From: Haloferax namakaokahaiae | Lineage (GTDB): Archaea > Halobacteriota > Halobacteria > Halobacteriales > Haloferacaceae | Direction of reading: 5' to 3' | DNA: 64,000 nt | Assembly: GCF_042663225.1 (NCBI RefSeq) | Contig: NZ_JBHTAA010000015.1 | Coordinates: 1-64,000 of the forward strand | Shown: positions 1 to 7,311 of the stretch, piece after piece | Numbering within the stretch: position 1 is the stretch's first letter | Layout: every line of letters begins with the position of its first letter | Program-made: the position numbers and the translations under genes | Notes under the pieces: generated by a model | The model's database searches: none | Seen by the model: only the letters and a program-made list of their open reading frames with translations | Told to the model about the DNA's origin: nothing

Positions 1-2
1 AC

Positions 3-188
3 TTCGAGAACCTCGACGCGCTCCGCGCCGGACTCGGCCACGAGTCCTCCCGCGACTACGACCCCGACCACCCGAAGGCGAAGGCCCCGAGAGAAGATGT
101 TGACAACTTCCTCTCGCTGGGTGACCGCCCGCGATTCGTCGGCCGAGAGACCGTCCAGAAGGACGAAACAGCGGACACGGCGGTGTGA
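3..188 (+). CDS. C-terminal end of an unidentified protein (truncated by window start)
   Basis: The frame beginning at base 3 is open for 61 codons and stops with TGA at 186-188. The tail is charged and Asp/Glu-rich, typical of haloarchaeal proteins, and contains the stretch NFLSLGDRPRFVGRE. The next gene begins only 2 bp after the stop, so the two are probably cotranscribed. I do not recognise the family from this fragment. Confidence 0.6.
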   Translation, partial: FENLDALRAGLGHESSRDYDPDHPKAKAPREDVDNFLSLGDRPRFVGRETVQKDETADTAV

Positions 189-190
189 AT

Positions 191-784
191 ATGCCCGAAT
201 CCGAGTACCGAACGCAGGTCACCGAGGCGTTTCCGGAACTCGCCGACATCGACTCGGACGAACTCCGCGAGCAGGTCGTCGAGGCGTGGTGTCTCGGCCT
301 CGAACGCGGCGGGTGGCGCGACATCGAGGACATCCCCTATGCGTGGAACATCCACGAGGTTTCGAACGTCGAACACACCCGTGGCGTCACTCGAATCGCG
401 GTTCGCGGGGCGGAAGAACAACGTGACTTCCACGGCGCGGACCCCGACTTCGACGTGATTCGCGCCGCGTGTCTCCTCCACGACGTGGGCAAGTGCTACG
501 AGTACGTCGATTTCGTCGAGGCCGACCGACTCGACGCGCCGAATCCCGAGTACGCGACCGAAGAGATTCCCCACTCGCTGTCCGGCTACGCGCTCGCTCA
601 CGAAGTCGGGTGTCCGCTGGCCGTCCAACGAGCGATTCCGCACTTCATCGGCGAGATTCCGACCCGGACGCTCGAAGCCGAACTCGTCAAAAGCGCGAAC
701 TCCATCTCCTCGAACGCGATTACGCAGGCCGCGATGGGAATCAGCCTCGACGAGTGGGTCACGAGATACTCACAGACGCAGTAA
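191..784 (+). CDS. HD-domain protein (putative metal-dependent phosphohydrolase)
   Basis: A 197-residue soluble protein. The HD signature is clear: an early His (about residue 62, in EHTRGV), the HD pair in LLHDVGK (about 97-98), and a later His in IPHFIGE (about 151). HD proteins hydrolyse phosphate esters or anhydrides with one or two bound metals. The aspartate usually found near the end of the domain (KxAD) seems to be Asn here (KSANS, about residue 170), so activity may be altered. ATG at 191 is preferred; an in-frame GTG at 185 would overlap the upstream stop. Its substrate is unknown. It sits between a truncated gene and a cupin, all on the + strand, so it may belong to one transcript. 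Confidence 0.8.
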   Translation: MPESEYRTQVTEAFPELADIDSDELREQVVEAWCLGLERGGWRDIEDIPYAWNIHEVSNVEHTRGVTRIAVRGAEEQRDFHGADPDFDVIRAACLLHDVGKCYEYVDFVEADRLDAPNPEYATEEIPHSLSGYALAHEVGCPLAVQRAIPHFIGEIPTRTLEAELVKSANSISSNAITQAAMGISLDEWVTRYSQTQ

Positions 785-809
785 CGACTTTGTTCGGCCC
801 GTGTGAAGG

Positions 810-1169
810 ATGGCCATGCGAAAACACGTCAACCTGAACGAGATGGAGTTGTACGACGCCGACGTCACGCGCGGCAAACTGCTCCCAGTCGGTTACGAAC
901 TCCGACCACAGCAGATGCGGCCCTCGGTCTGGGTGTACGAGGCTGGTGGTCACGGGACGAAGCACAAACAAAAGGAGCAAGAAGAACTCTACCACGTCCT
1001 CTCTGGTCGGTTCGAACTCGTCTTCGCCGACGAGACGATGGAACTCGAACCGGGGTCGTTCGTCGTCGTCTCGCCCGACGAAGAACGACAGTTGCACTGT
1101 CTCGAAGACGGGAAGGTGTTCGTCGTCGGTGCGCCGAACGTCAAGGACGACGGTGTGGTACTGGACTGA
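810..1169 (+). CDS. Single-domain cupin protein
   Basis: A 119-residue protein with one cupin barrel. The first cupin motif spans roughly GTKHKQKEQEELYHVLSG and the second GSFVVVSPDEERQLH. One of the usual two histidines in motif 1 (HxH) is Gln, so metal binding may be weaker or use other ligands. Small cupins of this kind act as isomerases, dioxygenases or sugar/ligand-binding regulators, and the sequence does not decide among these. ATG at 810 is followed by an in-frame ATG at 816. The gene lies 25 bp after the HD gene on the same strand. Confidence 0.8.
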   Translation: MAMRKHVNLNEMELYDADVTRGKLLPVGYELRPQQMRPSVWVYEAGGHGTKHKQKEQEELYHVLSGRFELVFADETMELEPGSFVVVSPDEERQLHCLEDGKVFVVGAPNVKDDGVVLD

Positions 1170-1252
1170 AGACAGACATCATTAGTTCTACTTTCCCTAC
1201 TTTCTGCCTCACCGTGAGTGCTGTATTTCTGATTACACGCCGTCCTGACACT

Positions 1253-2110
1253 ATGGCATACATCGAAACGCCAGACGGTATTCCACTGTACTACGAAGAG
1301 CACGGTGAGGGTGAGACGATTCTCCTCGTCCACGGGTGGACCTGCAATACGGAGTACTGGTGGCAGAAGAACATCCCGGCACTCGCAGAGTCGAACCACG
1401 TCGTCGCCTTCGACCTACGTGGCCACGGACTCTCCGGAAAGACGGACGCTAACCACACCTTCGTGCAGTACGCCCACGACGTACGTCACCTCATCGAATC
1501 GCTCGACCTCACCGACGTGACGCTGGTCGGGTGGTCGATGGGCGCCGACGTCGTGTTCACCTACCTCGACCTGTTCGGGAGCGACCGTCTCCGCGCGCTC
1601 GGACTCATCGACCAAACCCCGAGATTCTACTCCGAGGAGGGGTGGGACTACCCACTGTTCGGTGACTTCACACCAGACGGGTTGGCTGAGTTGGTCGGCG
1701 GACTGGAGACCGACCGGGAAACGATCGTGAAGGACGTCGTCGTCGGGGCGTTCTTCGTAGAACGACCACCAGAAGAGACGGTGGACCGAATCTACGCCGA
1801 GATGATGAAGACGCCGACTTCTGTCGCCGTCACGACGATAAAGGAGTTGGCTTCTGCGGATTTCCGAGACTCGCTCGCACGCATCGACGTGCCGACGCTC
1901 CTCATGTACGGGTCACACAGCGGCGTGTTCCCCGGCCCACTCGGCGAGTGGATGGCTGAGCAAATTCCAGAGTCAGAACTCGTGACGTTCGAGTCGAGTA
2001 GCCACTGTCCGTTCTGGGAGGAACCGGAGCGATTCAACCGAGAACTCTCGACGTTCGTCGCCCGTCACGCCGGAAGCGACATTGGTGAACCCGGGACTGT
2101 CGGCGCGTGA
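1253..2110 (+). CDS. Alpha/beta-hydrolase fold protein (esterase/chloroperoxidase-like)
   Basis: A 285-residue alpha/beta hydrolase. The oxyanion-hole HGWT motif lies near residue 27, the nucleophile elbow GWSMG places Ser at about 95, and a C-terminal SSHCPFW supplies the catalytic His. At the position where the acid residue is normally found (GxxDxxFP-type loop) the sequence reads YGSHSGVFP, so the acid may come from elsewhere. The family includes esterases, lactonases and cofactor-free haloperoxidases. In this aromatic-degradation neighbourhood an ester- or lactone-cleaving role is plausible but inferred. The 83-bp spacer before the ATG contains A/T-rich promoter-like sequence. The gene is convergent with the epimerase gene downstream. 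Confidence 0.85.
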   Translation: MAYIETPDGIPLYYEEHGEGETILLVHGWTCNTEYWWQKNIPALAESNHVVAFDLRGHGLSGKTDANHTFVQYAHDVRHLIESLDLTDVTLVGWSMGADVVFTYLDLFGSDRLRALGLIDQTPRFYSEEGWDYPLFGDFTPDGLAELVGGLETDRETIVKDVVVGAFFVERPPEETVDRIYAEMMKTPTSVAVTTIKELASADFRDSLARIDVPTLLMYGSHSGVFPGPLGEWMAEQIPESELVTFESSSHCPFWEEPERFNRELSTFVARHAGSDIGEPGTVGA

Positions 2111-2126
2111 TTCGTCGCTCACCCGT

Positions 2127-3089
2127 TCACACTGGCCCGAGACCGTTCTCTCTCCGAAGCACGTTGATGTAGTCTTTGAACCCCCTTTCGAGGTCGTATT
2201 CGGGGTCGTACCCCAAGTCTGCCTGCGCTTTCGACATATCGAGGCGCTGGGTCCACGGCAGTTCGCCCTCGTCAGAGACCGTGAGGTCGGCATCGGGTAG
2301 AATCGTCTCGACCATCTCGGCGGCCTCTCGAATCGTGGCTAACTCCCCGCGGACGTTGTAGACGCGCTGTGTCAGGTCGTCCTCGGGGGCGAACGCGGCC
2401 AGTCTGAACGCCTGTGCGATGTCGCGGACGTGCTGCCAGTCGATGACCTGGTCGCCGTACTCGACGCTGAACGGTTCGCCGAGCGCCGGTTTTTCGATTA
2501 TGCTTGCGAGGAACGCAGAGCCGCCGGTTTCGCGGTAGGGTCCGTAGGCGACGGTGGGTCGGAGGCCGACGTGCGAGACGCCGAAGTCCTCGTAGTAGAC
2601 GCGCGCTTGATGCTCGTTGTACTCTTTGGTCGCCCCGTAGAGCGTGTCTGGATAGACGAGGTCGGACTCGGTGACGAACGACTCGCCGTAGTTGGTCGGT
2701 GGGGCGTAGACGGCGGCCGAGGACGCCCACGCGACACGCTCGACTTGGTCGGAGAGGGCCCGCGCCGCTTCGAACACGTTGTTCGTCCCCGCGATGTTCA
2801 CGTCGAGGGCGGCGCGAGGGTTCGCCCGCGCGGAGGTGGTGAGCAGCGCGGCGAGGTGGACGATGTGGGTCGCCCCCGTCTCGCGGACGGCGCGAAACAC
2901 GTCCGTCGGGTCGGTGACGTCGCCTCGGCGAATGGTCACGTCGTCGGTGATTCCCAGTTTGTCGAGGATTCGCGGGTCCGTCGAGCGGTCGTAGGCGACG
3001 ACCTCGTGGCCGTGTTCGACGAGGTCCTGAGCGACGTACGAACCGATGAATCCCGTCCCACCCGTGACCATCACGGTCGATTGTGACAT
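2127..3089 (-). CDS. NAD-dependent epimerase/dehydratase (extended SDR)
   Basis: A 320-residue extended short-chain dehydrogenase/reductase. The N-terminal nucleotide-binding motif GGTGFIGS is intact, and the catalytic pair is seen as YGATK (Tyr-x3-Lys) after the upstream ASSAAVY serine. Proteins of this class interconvert nucleotide sugars or reduce/oxidise small alcohols with NAD(H). There is no transmembrane segment. The neighbouring ThDP enzyme gene lies 66 bp upstream on the same strand, so the pair may share a transcript. Substrate cannot be read from sequence; a role with the aromatic catabolic genes rather than glycan synthesis is only suggested by position. Confidence 0.85.
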   Translation of the reverse strand: MSQSTVMVTGGTGFIGSYVAQDLVEHGHEVVAYDRSTDPRILDKLGITDDVTIRRGDVTDPTDVFRAVRETGATHIVHLAALLTTSARANPRAALDVNIAGTNNVFEAARALSDQVERVAWASSAAVYAPPTNYGESFVTESDLVYPDTLYGATKEYNEHQARVYYEDFGVSHVGLRPTVAYGPYRETGGSAFLASIIEKPALGEPFSVEYGDQVIDWQHVRDIAQAFRLAAFAPEDDLTQRVYNVRGELATIREAAEMVETILPDADLTVSDEGELPWTQRLDMSKAQADLGYDPEYDLERGFKDYINVLRRENGLGPV

Positions 3090-3155
3090 TGTACCGTAGT
3101 TCCCGTTGCGGGTGAGAAAAATGTTTCCCGCGCGAACCGGCCCGCGGGCGCTCGA

Positions 3156-4850
3156 CTACTCGTGGAGTCCACCGACCGTCGCGTAGAACGACGACTGGAG
3201 CGTCTCGGCCATGTCCTGCTCGCGGTCGATGCGAACGTCGATGACCGTCGGGAGGTCGCTCTCCTTGCCGTCCGCGAGGGCGTCGGCCAGTTCGTCTGGT
3301 GTCTCCACACGAACTCCGACCGCGCCGAACGCCTCGGCGACCTTCGTGAACTCGGTGTCGTGGAACTCGACGCCCGCGATGTCGTCGGGACCGTGCTGCA
3401 TCTGTCGCACCATGCCGAGGCTGGTGTCGTTGAGGACGACGAACGTCGGCGCGACACCGTGTTCGACGGCCGTCTCGACGCTCGTCATCGTCATCGCAAA
3501 TCCGCCGTCGCCCGCGACGCCGACCACGTGTTTGTCGGTTGCGAGCGCGGCCGACACTGCGGCGGGTGTCGCCCACCCCATTCCGCCGACGCCGCCAGAC
3601 CCGTAGTAGGTCCCGACCGCCGGCACCTGGAGGTAGTTCAGGAGCCAAAAGCGGTTGTTCCCCGAGTCGGCGGTGACGATGGTGTCCTCGTCGAGGACGT
3701 TCTGAATCTCGCTGACGGCGCGTTGCGGGAGAATCGGCACGGAGTCGGAGTCGCACTCGGGTGCGTGGAACGATTTCTTCGCCTCCTGTGCCGCATCCCC
3801 GGCCCAGTCGTTGTCGTTCCCGCCCGCGTCGGCGAGTTCGCGGAGCGTCTCGGCGGCGTCGCCGATGAGACCTACGTCTGCGGGGTACACCCACCCGGCG
3901 TTCTGCGGTTCGATGTCGGCGTGGAGAATCGTCTGCTCGTCGGGGCGGATGAACGTCGGGGCCTGCCAGTTGGTGTCCATCGGATTGAGTCGGCATCCGA
4001 CGACGAGCAGGACGTCTGCGTCGCTCACCAGTTGGTTCGCCCCTTCGTGGCCGAACGACCCGATGACGCCGCCGGCGAGTTCGTGCGTCTCGGGGAACGT
4101 CGATTTCCCGAGATAGGAGGTGACGACGGCGGCGTCGTACGCCTCGGCGACCGACTGTAACTCGTCGTACGCGTTCGCGGCGTGGACGCCGTTTCCGGCG
4201 ACGATGACGGGTCGCTCGGCACCTTCGAGCGCGAGCGTCGCGGCCGCAACGTCGCGGGCGCTCGGTGCCGCCTTCCACGTCGCAGTCTGTCGCTCGTCGT
4301 CCCACACCTTCGGGGTCGATTCCTCGGGGAACTCCGCGGTGACGGCGTCACCATCGAGGATGACGGCGGTCGGTCCGGGCCGCCCCGAAACGGCGTGTTT
4401 GAACGCCAGTTGGAGGCTTCGGACCGTCTCGGTGGGCGTCCGCGGGAACCAGTGTTCCTTCGTGACACCGTCGAGAATCTTCGGCAGGTCGAGACCGCCG
4501 TAGTCGCCGCGGGCCTGCTGGTAGGGTGCGAGCGTCGAGTAGTTCCCACGCTCGGAGGCTTCGGTGATGGTGACCATCGGCGACGAGGCGAGACGCGCCT
4601 CCATCTGGCCGATGAGACCGAGACTGCCAATCCACGGGCCTTGCCCGGCGAGGACGCCGGGTTTCCCGGTCAGTCGGCCGTGCATCTCGGCCATGACGCT
4701 CGCCTCTCGCTCGTCGCGCGGGCGAACGAGTTCGACGCTGGAGTCGGGCAGGTGGTCGAACAGTTCGATGACGCGACCACCGGGGTAGCCGAACATGCGC
4801 TCGACGCCGAGGGCTTCGAGTGATGCGACGAGTCGTTCGCTCGTGTTCAT
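3156..4850 (-). CDS. Thiamine-diphosphate-dependent enzyme of the acetolactate synthase/benzoylformate decarboxylase family
   Basis: A 564-residue ThDP enzyme with the normal three-domain length. The N-terminal PYR domain has FGYPGGRVIELF and the activating Glu in RPRDEREASVMAEMHGR. The C-terminal PP domain has the ThDP/Mg motif starting GDGGFAMTM and continuing to VVLNDTSLGM. Members cleave or ligate 2-oxo acids: acetolactate synthase, benzoylformate, phenylpyruvate or oxalyl-CoA decarboxylase. No regulatory small subunit is encoded nearby, which argues against true acetolactate synthase. Beside an EthD protein, an IclR regulator and paa genes, a decarboxylase of an aromatic 2-oxo acid feeding the aldehyde dehydrogenase and PaaK is an attractive inference. 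It starts 6 bp after the EthD gene, so the two form an operon. Confidence 0.85.
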   Translation of the reverse strand: MNTSERLVASLEALGVERMFGYPGGRVIELFDHLPDSSVELVRPRDEREASVMAEMHGRLTGKPGVLAGQGPWIGSLGLIGQMEARLASSPMVTITEASERGNYSTLAPYQQARGDYGGLDLPKILDGVTKEHWFPRTPTETVRSLQLAFKHAVSGRPGPTAVILDGDAVTAEFPEESTPKVWDDERQTATWKAAPSARDVAAATLALEGAERPVIVAGNGVHAANAYDELQSVAEAYDAAVVTSYLGKSTFPETHELAGGVIGSFGHEGANQLVSDADVLLVVGCRLNPMDTNWQAPTFIRPDEQTILHADIEPQNAGWVYPADVGLIGDAAETLRELADAGGNDNDWAGDAAQEAKKSFHAPECDSDSVPILPQRAVSEIQNVLDEDTIVTADSGNNRFWLLNYLQVPAVGTYYGSGGVGGMGWATPAAVSAALATDKHVVGVAGDGGFAMTMTSVETAVEHGVAPTFVVLNDTSLGMVRQMQHGPDDIAGVEFHDTEFTKVAEAFGAVGVRVETPDELADALADGKESDLPTVIDVRIDREQDMAETLQSSFYATVGGLHE

Positions 4851-4856
4851 GGTCTC

Positions 4857-5177
4857 TTACGCGTCGTCCAGTTGAATCTCTTCTTCGACGTACAGCGTCG
4901 GACCCTGTTCCATGTCGATGAACTCCGCGGCGTCGGCGTTGACCGCCTCGCCGATTTCGGAGTCGAAGGCGGCTTTCAGCGCGCCCATGTCCTCGAAGTA
5001 GAGTTCGACGATACCGTCGTACGCCGAGCGCTCGGGGGCGGTCGGCAGACTCGTCACGTACTTTTTCAACCCGGGGAGGTCTTTCGCCAACTCGGCGTGG
5101 GAACCCATCCAGCGCTCGACGAACTCCTCGTGGCTGTACTCGTCCTTCTTGACGACCAAATTCACCAATTTAATCAT
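4857..5177 (-). CDS. EthD-family dimeric alpha/beta-barrel protein
   Basis: A 106-residue protein beginning MIKLVNLVVKKDEYSHEEF and carrying the EthD-type pattern of a charged strand, the W-MGSHAELAKDLPGLKKYV helix and a second strand VELYFEDM. EthD proteins are small ferredoxin-like dimeric barrels found with cytochrome P450, muconolactone isomerase-like and other degradation genes; most lack a defined reaction. ATG at 5175-5177 is preferred over an in-frame ATG 18 bp upstream, because it matches the usual family start. It is the first gene of a likely operon with the ThDP enzyme and is divergent from iclR. The shared spacer carries a GTTCG-N7-CGAAC palindrome. Confidence 0.8.
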   Translation of the reverse strand: MIKLVNLVVKKDEYSHEEFVERWMGSHAELAKDLPGLKKYVTSLPTAPERSAYDGIVELYFEDMGALKAAFDSEIGEAVNADAAEFIDMEQGPTLYVEEEIQLDDA

Positions 5178-5247
5178 GTGCGTTCGGTATCTCACTCGGG
5201 ATTACTTTGCTCTATCGCCGTCGCCCGATTTCTCACGTTCACACGCC

Positions 5248-5264
5248 GTTCGCATTATTCGAAC
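5248..5264. promoter_or_regulatory. Palindromic operator copy 1 (GTTCG-N7-CGAAC)
   Basis: The 17-bp sequence GTTCGCATTATTCGAAC lies between the divergent EthD and iclR genes, 26-42 bp before the iclR ATG, where a repressor would cover the core promoter. A second inverted repeat GAACAA-N5-TTGTTC (5261-5277) overlaps it. Palindromic 15-17 bp operators are normal for IclR-family dimers; assignment to this IclR is inference. Confidence 0.6.
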
Positions 5265-5289
5265 AAGATTTTTGTTCTCTCGGTCACGA

Positions 5290-6066
5290 ATGTCAGCAAT
5301 GACGCAGGGGGAACAACGCAGACCGGTGAAGACGGCGACGACGGCCGTTGCAATCCTCGAACGACTCAAGACGAACGGCCCGCAGGGACCGACGTCACTC
5401 GCCACCGAACTCGGCTTGGCCAAGAGCACGGTCCATCGTCACCTGAAGACGCTGGAACGCGAGGGGTTCGTCGTCCCCGACGACGACGGCTACCGAATCG
5501 GCCTTCGACTCCTCGATTTCGGGATTCACGCGCGAAACGAGCACCCGCTGTACGAAGTCGCTCGACCGAAGGTTGACGAACTCGCCGAGCAGACCGGCGA
5601 GAAAGTGTGGTGCATCACGGAAGAACAGGGCCGGGGTGTCCACCTCTACGGCGCTGGCGGCCACCAATCTGTTCGGACCCCCGCCCGCGATGGCACCCAA
5701 TCGTACCTCCACCAAATCGCCGCCGGGAAGGCGATTCTCTCGGCGTACTCGGACGACAGAGTCTCGGAAATCATCGACCAGCACGGTCTCCCCGCGAAGA
5801 CGGCGAAGACCATCACCGACCCCGAGGCACTCCGCGACGAGTTGGCGACGATTCGAGAACGAGGCTACGCACTCAACCGCGAGGAAATCGTTCCGAAACT
5901 CCACGCGATAGGTGTCGTCATCACCGACACGGAGGGTGCTCCCGTCGGCGCGCTCAGCATCTCCGGCCCGTCGAATCGACTCAACGACGACCGTCTGACC
6001 GGTGACCTCGCGGACCTCCTGCTCGGTGCGGCCAACGAAGTCGAAATCAACCTCAACTTCTCCTGA
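5290..6066 (+). CDS. IclR-family transcriptional regulator
   Basis: A 258-residue regulator. The N-terminal winged helix-turn-helix includes TTAVAILERLKTNGPQGPTS and LGLAKSTVHRHLKTLEREGF; the C-terminal IclR effector domain runs from about residue 85 to the end, with the family signature LHQIAAGKAILSAYSD and the closing GALSISGPSNRL. IclR proteins control catabolic operons and bind small acids or CoA intermediates. Start ATG at 5290 or 5299 (MTQGEQ) are both possible; upstream frame extension to 5149 lacks family similarity and overlaps the divergent gene. Four GTTCG-N7-CGAAC palindromes flank this gene, suggesting autoregulation and control of the EthD/ThDP operon. Confidence 0.9.
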   Translation: MSAMTQGEQRRPVKTATTAVAILERLKTNGPQGPTSLATELGLAKSTVHRHLKTLEREGFVVPDDDGYRIGLRLLDFGIHARNEHPLYEVARPKVDELAEQTGEKVWCITEEQGRGVHLYGAGGHQSVRTPARDGTQSYLHQIAAGKAILSAYSDDRVSEIIDQHGLPAKTAKTITDPEALRDELATIRERGYALNREEIVPKLHAIGVVITDTEGAPVGALSISGPSNRLNDDRLTGDLADLLLGAANEVEINLNFS

Positions 6067-6072
6067 ACTACC

Positions 6073-6089
6073 GTTCGAACAGTTCGAAC
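6073..6089. promoter_or_regulatory. Palindromic operator copy 2 (GTTCG-N7-CGAAC)
   Basis: GTTCGAACAGTTCGAAC, extended by C and G to an arm length of 8, begins 6 bp after the iclR stop codon. It matches copy 4 at all outer positions. Confidence 0.55.
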
Positions 6090-6145
6090 GCCCGGTTCGG
6101 AATCGCGGTCTCGCGTGGGCGTTCATCTCAAATTCATCCCGAAAT

Positions 6146-6167
6146 ATTACAGACGTACCTTTGTAAT
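6146..6167. promoter_or_regulatory. ATTACA-N10-TGTAAT palindrome
   Basis: The arms extend to ATATTACA (6144-6151) and TGTAATAT (6162-6169), separated by 10 bp. A palindrome of the same arms and spacing is found in the sph-rdfA divergent promoter (62349-62370), where the inner GTAC-CTTT bases also agree. The binding protein is unknown. Confidence 0.4.
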
Positions 6168-6303
6168 ATGGTTCGCATGCTGTGCGAGTGGGACACGGCG
6201 GAGTCGTGCGATTTTCTGAGATACAGGTTTCAAACCACTCTCCGGTCTCGACCTCCGGCGGGCCGTGTCTGCCACGGTTCAGTATGACGACATCCGCTAG
6301 GGC

Positions 6304-6320
6304 GTTCGTACCTTTCGAAC
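6304..6320. promoter_or_regulatory. Palindromic operator copy 3 (GTTCG-N7-CGAAC)
   Basis: GTTCGTACCTTTCGAAC lies in the middle of the iclR/enoyl-CoA hydratase intergenic region, away from any recognised start codon. It keeps the A at position 7 and T at position 11 shared by all four copies. Confidence 0.5.
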
Positions 6321-6455
6321 ATACTCGTCTCTTTACTCGTGAATTTGGCTTCCACTTCCACTCTCGTACACCGTGATGTCCGCTGTTACTCGCCTTCTCT
6401 GCGGTCTCTCCGTCGATTCTAGCGACGATGTGGCTCGAATAGGGCGGTTACCACG

Positions 6456-6483
6456 AAAAAACTCCGTTCGAAGGGTTCGAACG
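6456..6483 (-). terminator. Hairpin plus T-run after the enoyl-CoA hydratase gene; contains operator copy 4
   Basis: On the minus strand the palindrome CGTTCGAAC-C-CTTCGAACG directly follows the stop codon and is followed after 3 bp by six T residues. This fits a transcript end. The same palindrome (GTTCGAAGGGTTCGAAC, 6466-6482) is also operator copy 4, so it could serve either purpose. Confidence 0.5.
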
Positions 6484-7311
6484 CTACCGTTCGTCCCACT
6501 CGGGGTCGCGGTCCTCGAAGAACGCGTCGATACCCTCGTTCTTGTCGGGTGTTGCGAACAGTTGGGCGAACAGTTCCGCTTCGTACTCGATTCCCTGTTC
6601 GAGGTCCATTCTGGACGCGGCTTTGATGGCCTTCTTGGCGTATTCGAGGGCGACCGGACTCTTCGTCGCCATCATCTCCGCGAGTTCGTACACTCTGTCG
6701 TCGAACGTCTCGCCGTCGTGAACCTCATCGACGAGACCGATTTCGGCGGCCTCTTCGGCCGAGACGAGTTCGCCGGTGAGGATGAGACGCATCGCGTGAC
6801 CCTCGCCGACGAGTCGGGGGAGGCGCTGGGTACCGCCGCCGCCGGGCATGATGCCGAGGTTAATCTCCGGTTGGCCGATTTTCGCGCGTTCGTGGGCGAT
6901 GCGAACGTCACAGGCTTGGATGAGTTCGCACCCGCCGCCGAGGGCGTGGCCGTTGATGCGAGCGATGACGGGTTGTCGCAGGTCATCGACGTACTCGTAC
7001 ACCCGCGGGCGCTTGCTCGCCTCGCGCTGTTCGAGCATGTCGCGCTCGCGGAGTTCTTTCACGTCCGCGCCGGCGACGAACGCTTTGGCCTCGTCGGCAC
7101 CCGTGAGGACGACGACTTTGGCGCTACTCGCTTCGACCGCGTCGAGCACGCGCTTGAGTTCCGCGCGGAGCGTCGCGTTCAGCGCGTTTCGCGCATCTGG
7201 TCGGTTCAGCGTGACGGTGACGACGCCGTCGAGCGTGCCGTCGTGGAGCCTCACGTCTACTGTCTCACAGTCGGCGGCGACGGCCGCAACCTCGCTCTCA
7301 CTCTCACTCAT
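6484..7311 (-). CDS. Enoyl-CoA hydratase/isomerase (crotonase family, PaaF-like)
   Basis: A 275-residue crotonase. The oxyanion-hole segments AFVAGADVKEL and RINGHALGGGCEL are present, and both catalytic glutamates of true hydratases can be placed: one in GGGCELIQACD and one in IGQPEINLGIMPGGGGTQRL. That makes 2-enoyl-CoA hydration likely. The gene overlaps the upstream 3-hydroxyacyl-CoA dehydrogenase gene by an ATGA junction, matching the PaaF-PaaH pair that hydrates 2,3-dehydroadipyl-CoA and oxidises the product. General beta-oxidation is the alternative. A hairpin with a T-run follows the stop. Confidence 0.9.
   Translation of the reverse strand: MSESESEVAAVAADCETVDVRLHDGTLDGVVTVTLNRPDARNALNATLRAELKRVLDAVEASSAKVVVLTGADEAKAFVAGADVKELRERDMLEQREASKRPRVYEYVDDLRQPVIARINGHALGGGCELIQACDVRIAHERAKIGQPEINLGIMPGGGGTQRLPRLVGEGHAMRLILTGELVSAEEAAEIGLVDEVHDGETFDDRVYELAEMMATKSPVALEYAKKAIKAASRMDLEQGIEYEAELFAQLFATPDKNEGIDAFFEDRDPEWDER

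Larger units (their letters stand above)
6067..6483. other. Gene-free interval packed with palindromes
   Basis: This 417-bp interval separates the convergent iclR and enoyl-CoA hydratase genes and has no convincing coding frame. It holds three of the four GTTCG-N7-CGAAC palindromes and one ATTACA-N10-TGTAAT palindrome, all listed separately. Such operator density between convergent 3' ends is unexpected. It may be the promoter of a lost or very small gene, or of an untranslated RNA. Confidence 0.6.

Noticed and set aside
3156..4850. Annotation as biosynthetic acetolactate synthase
   Set aside because: There is no regulatory subunit or other branched-chain amino-acid gene nearby; the context is catabolic, so only the broad ThDP family is claimed.
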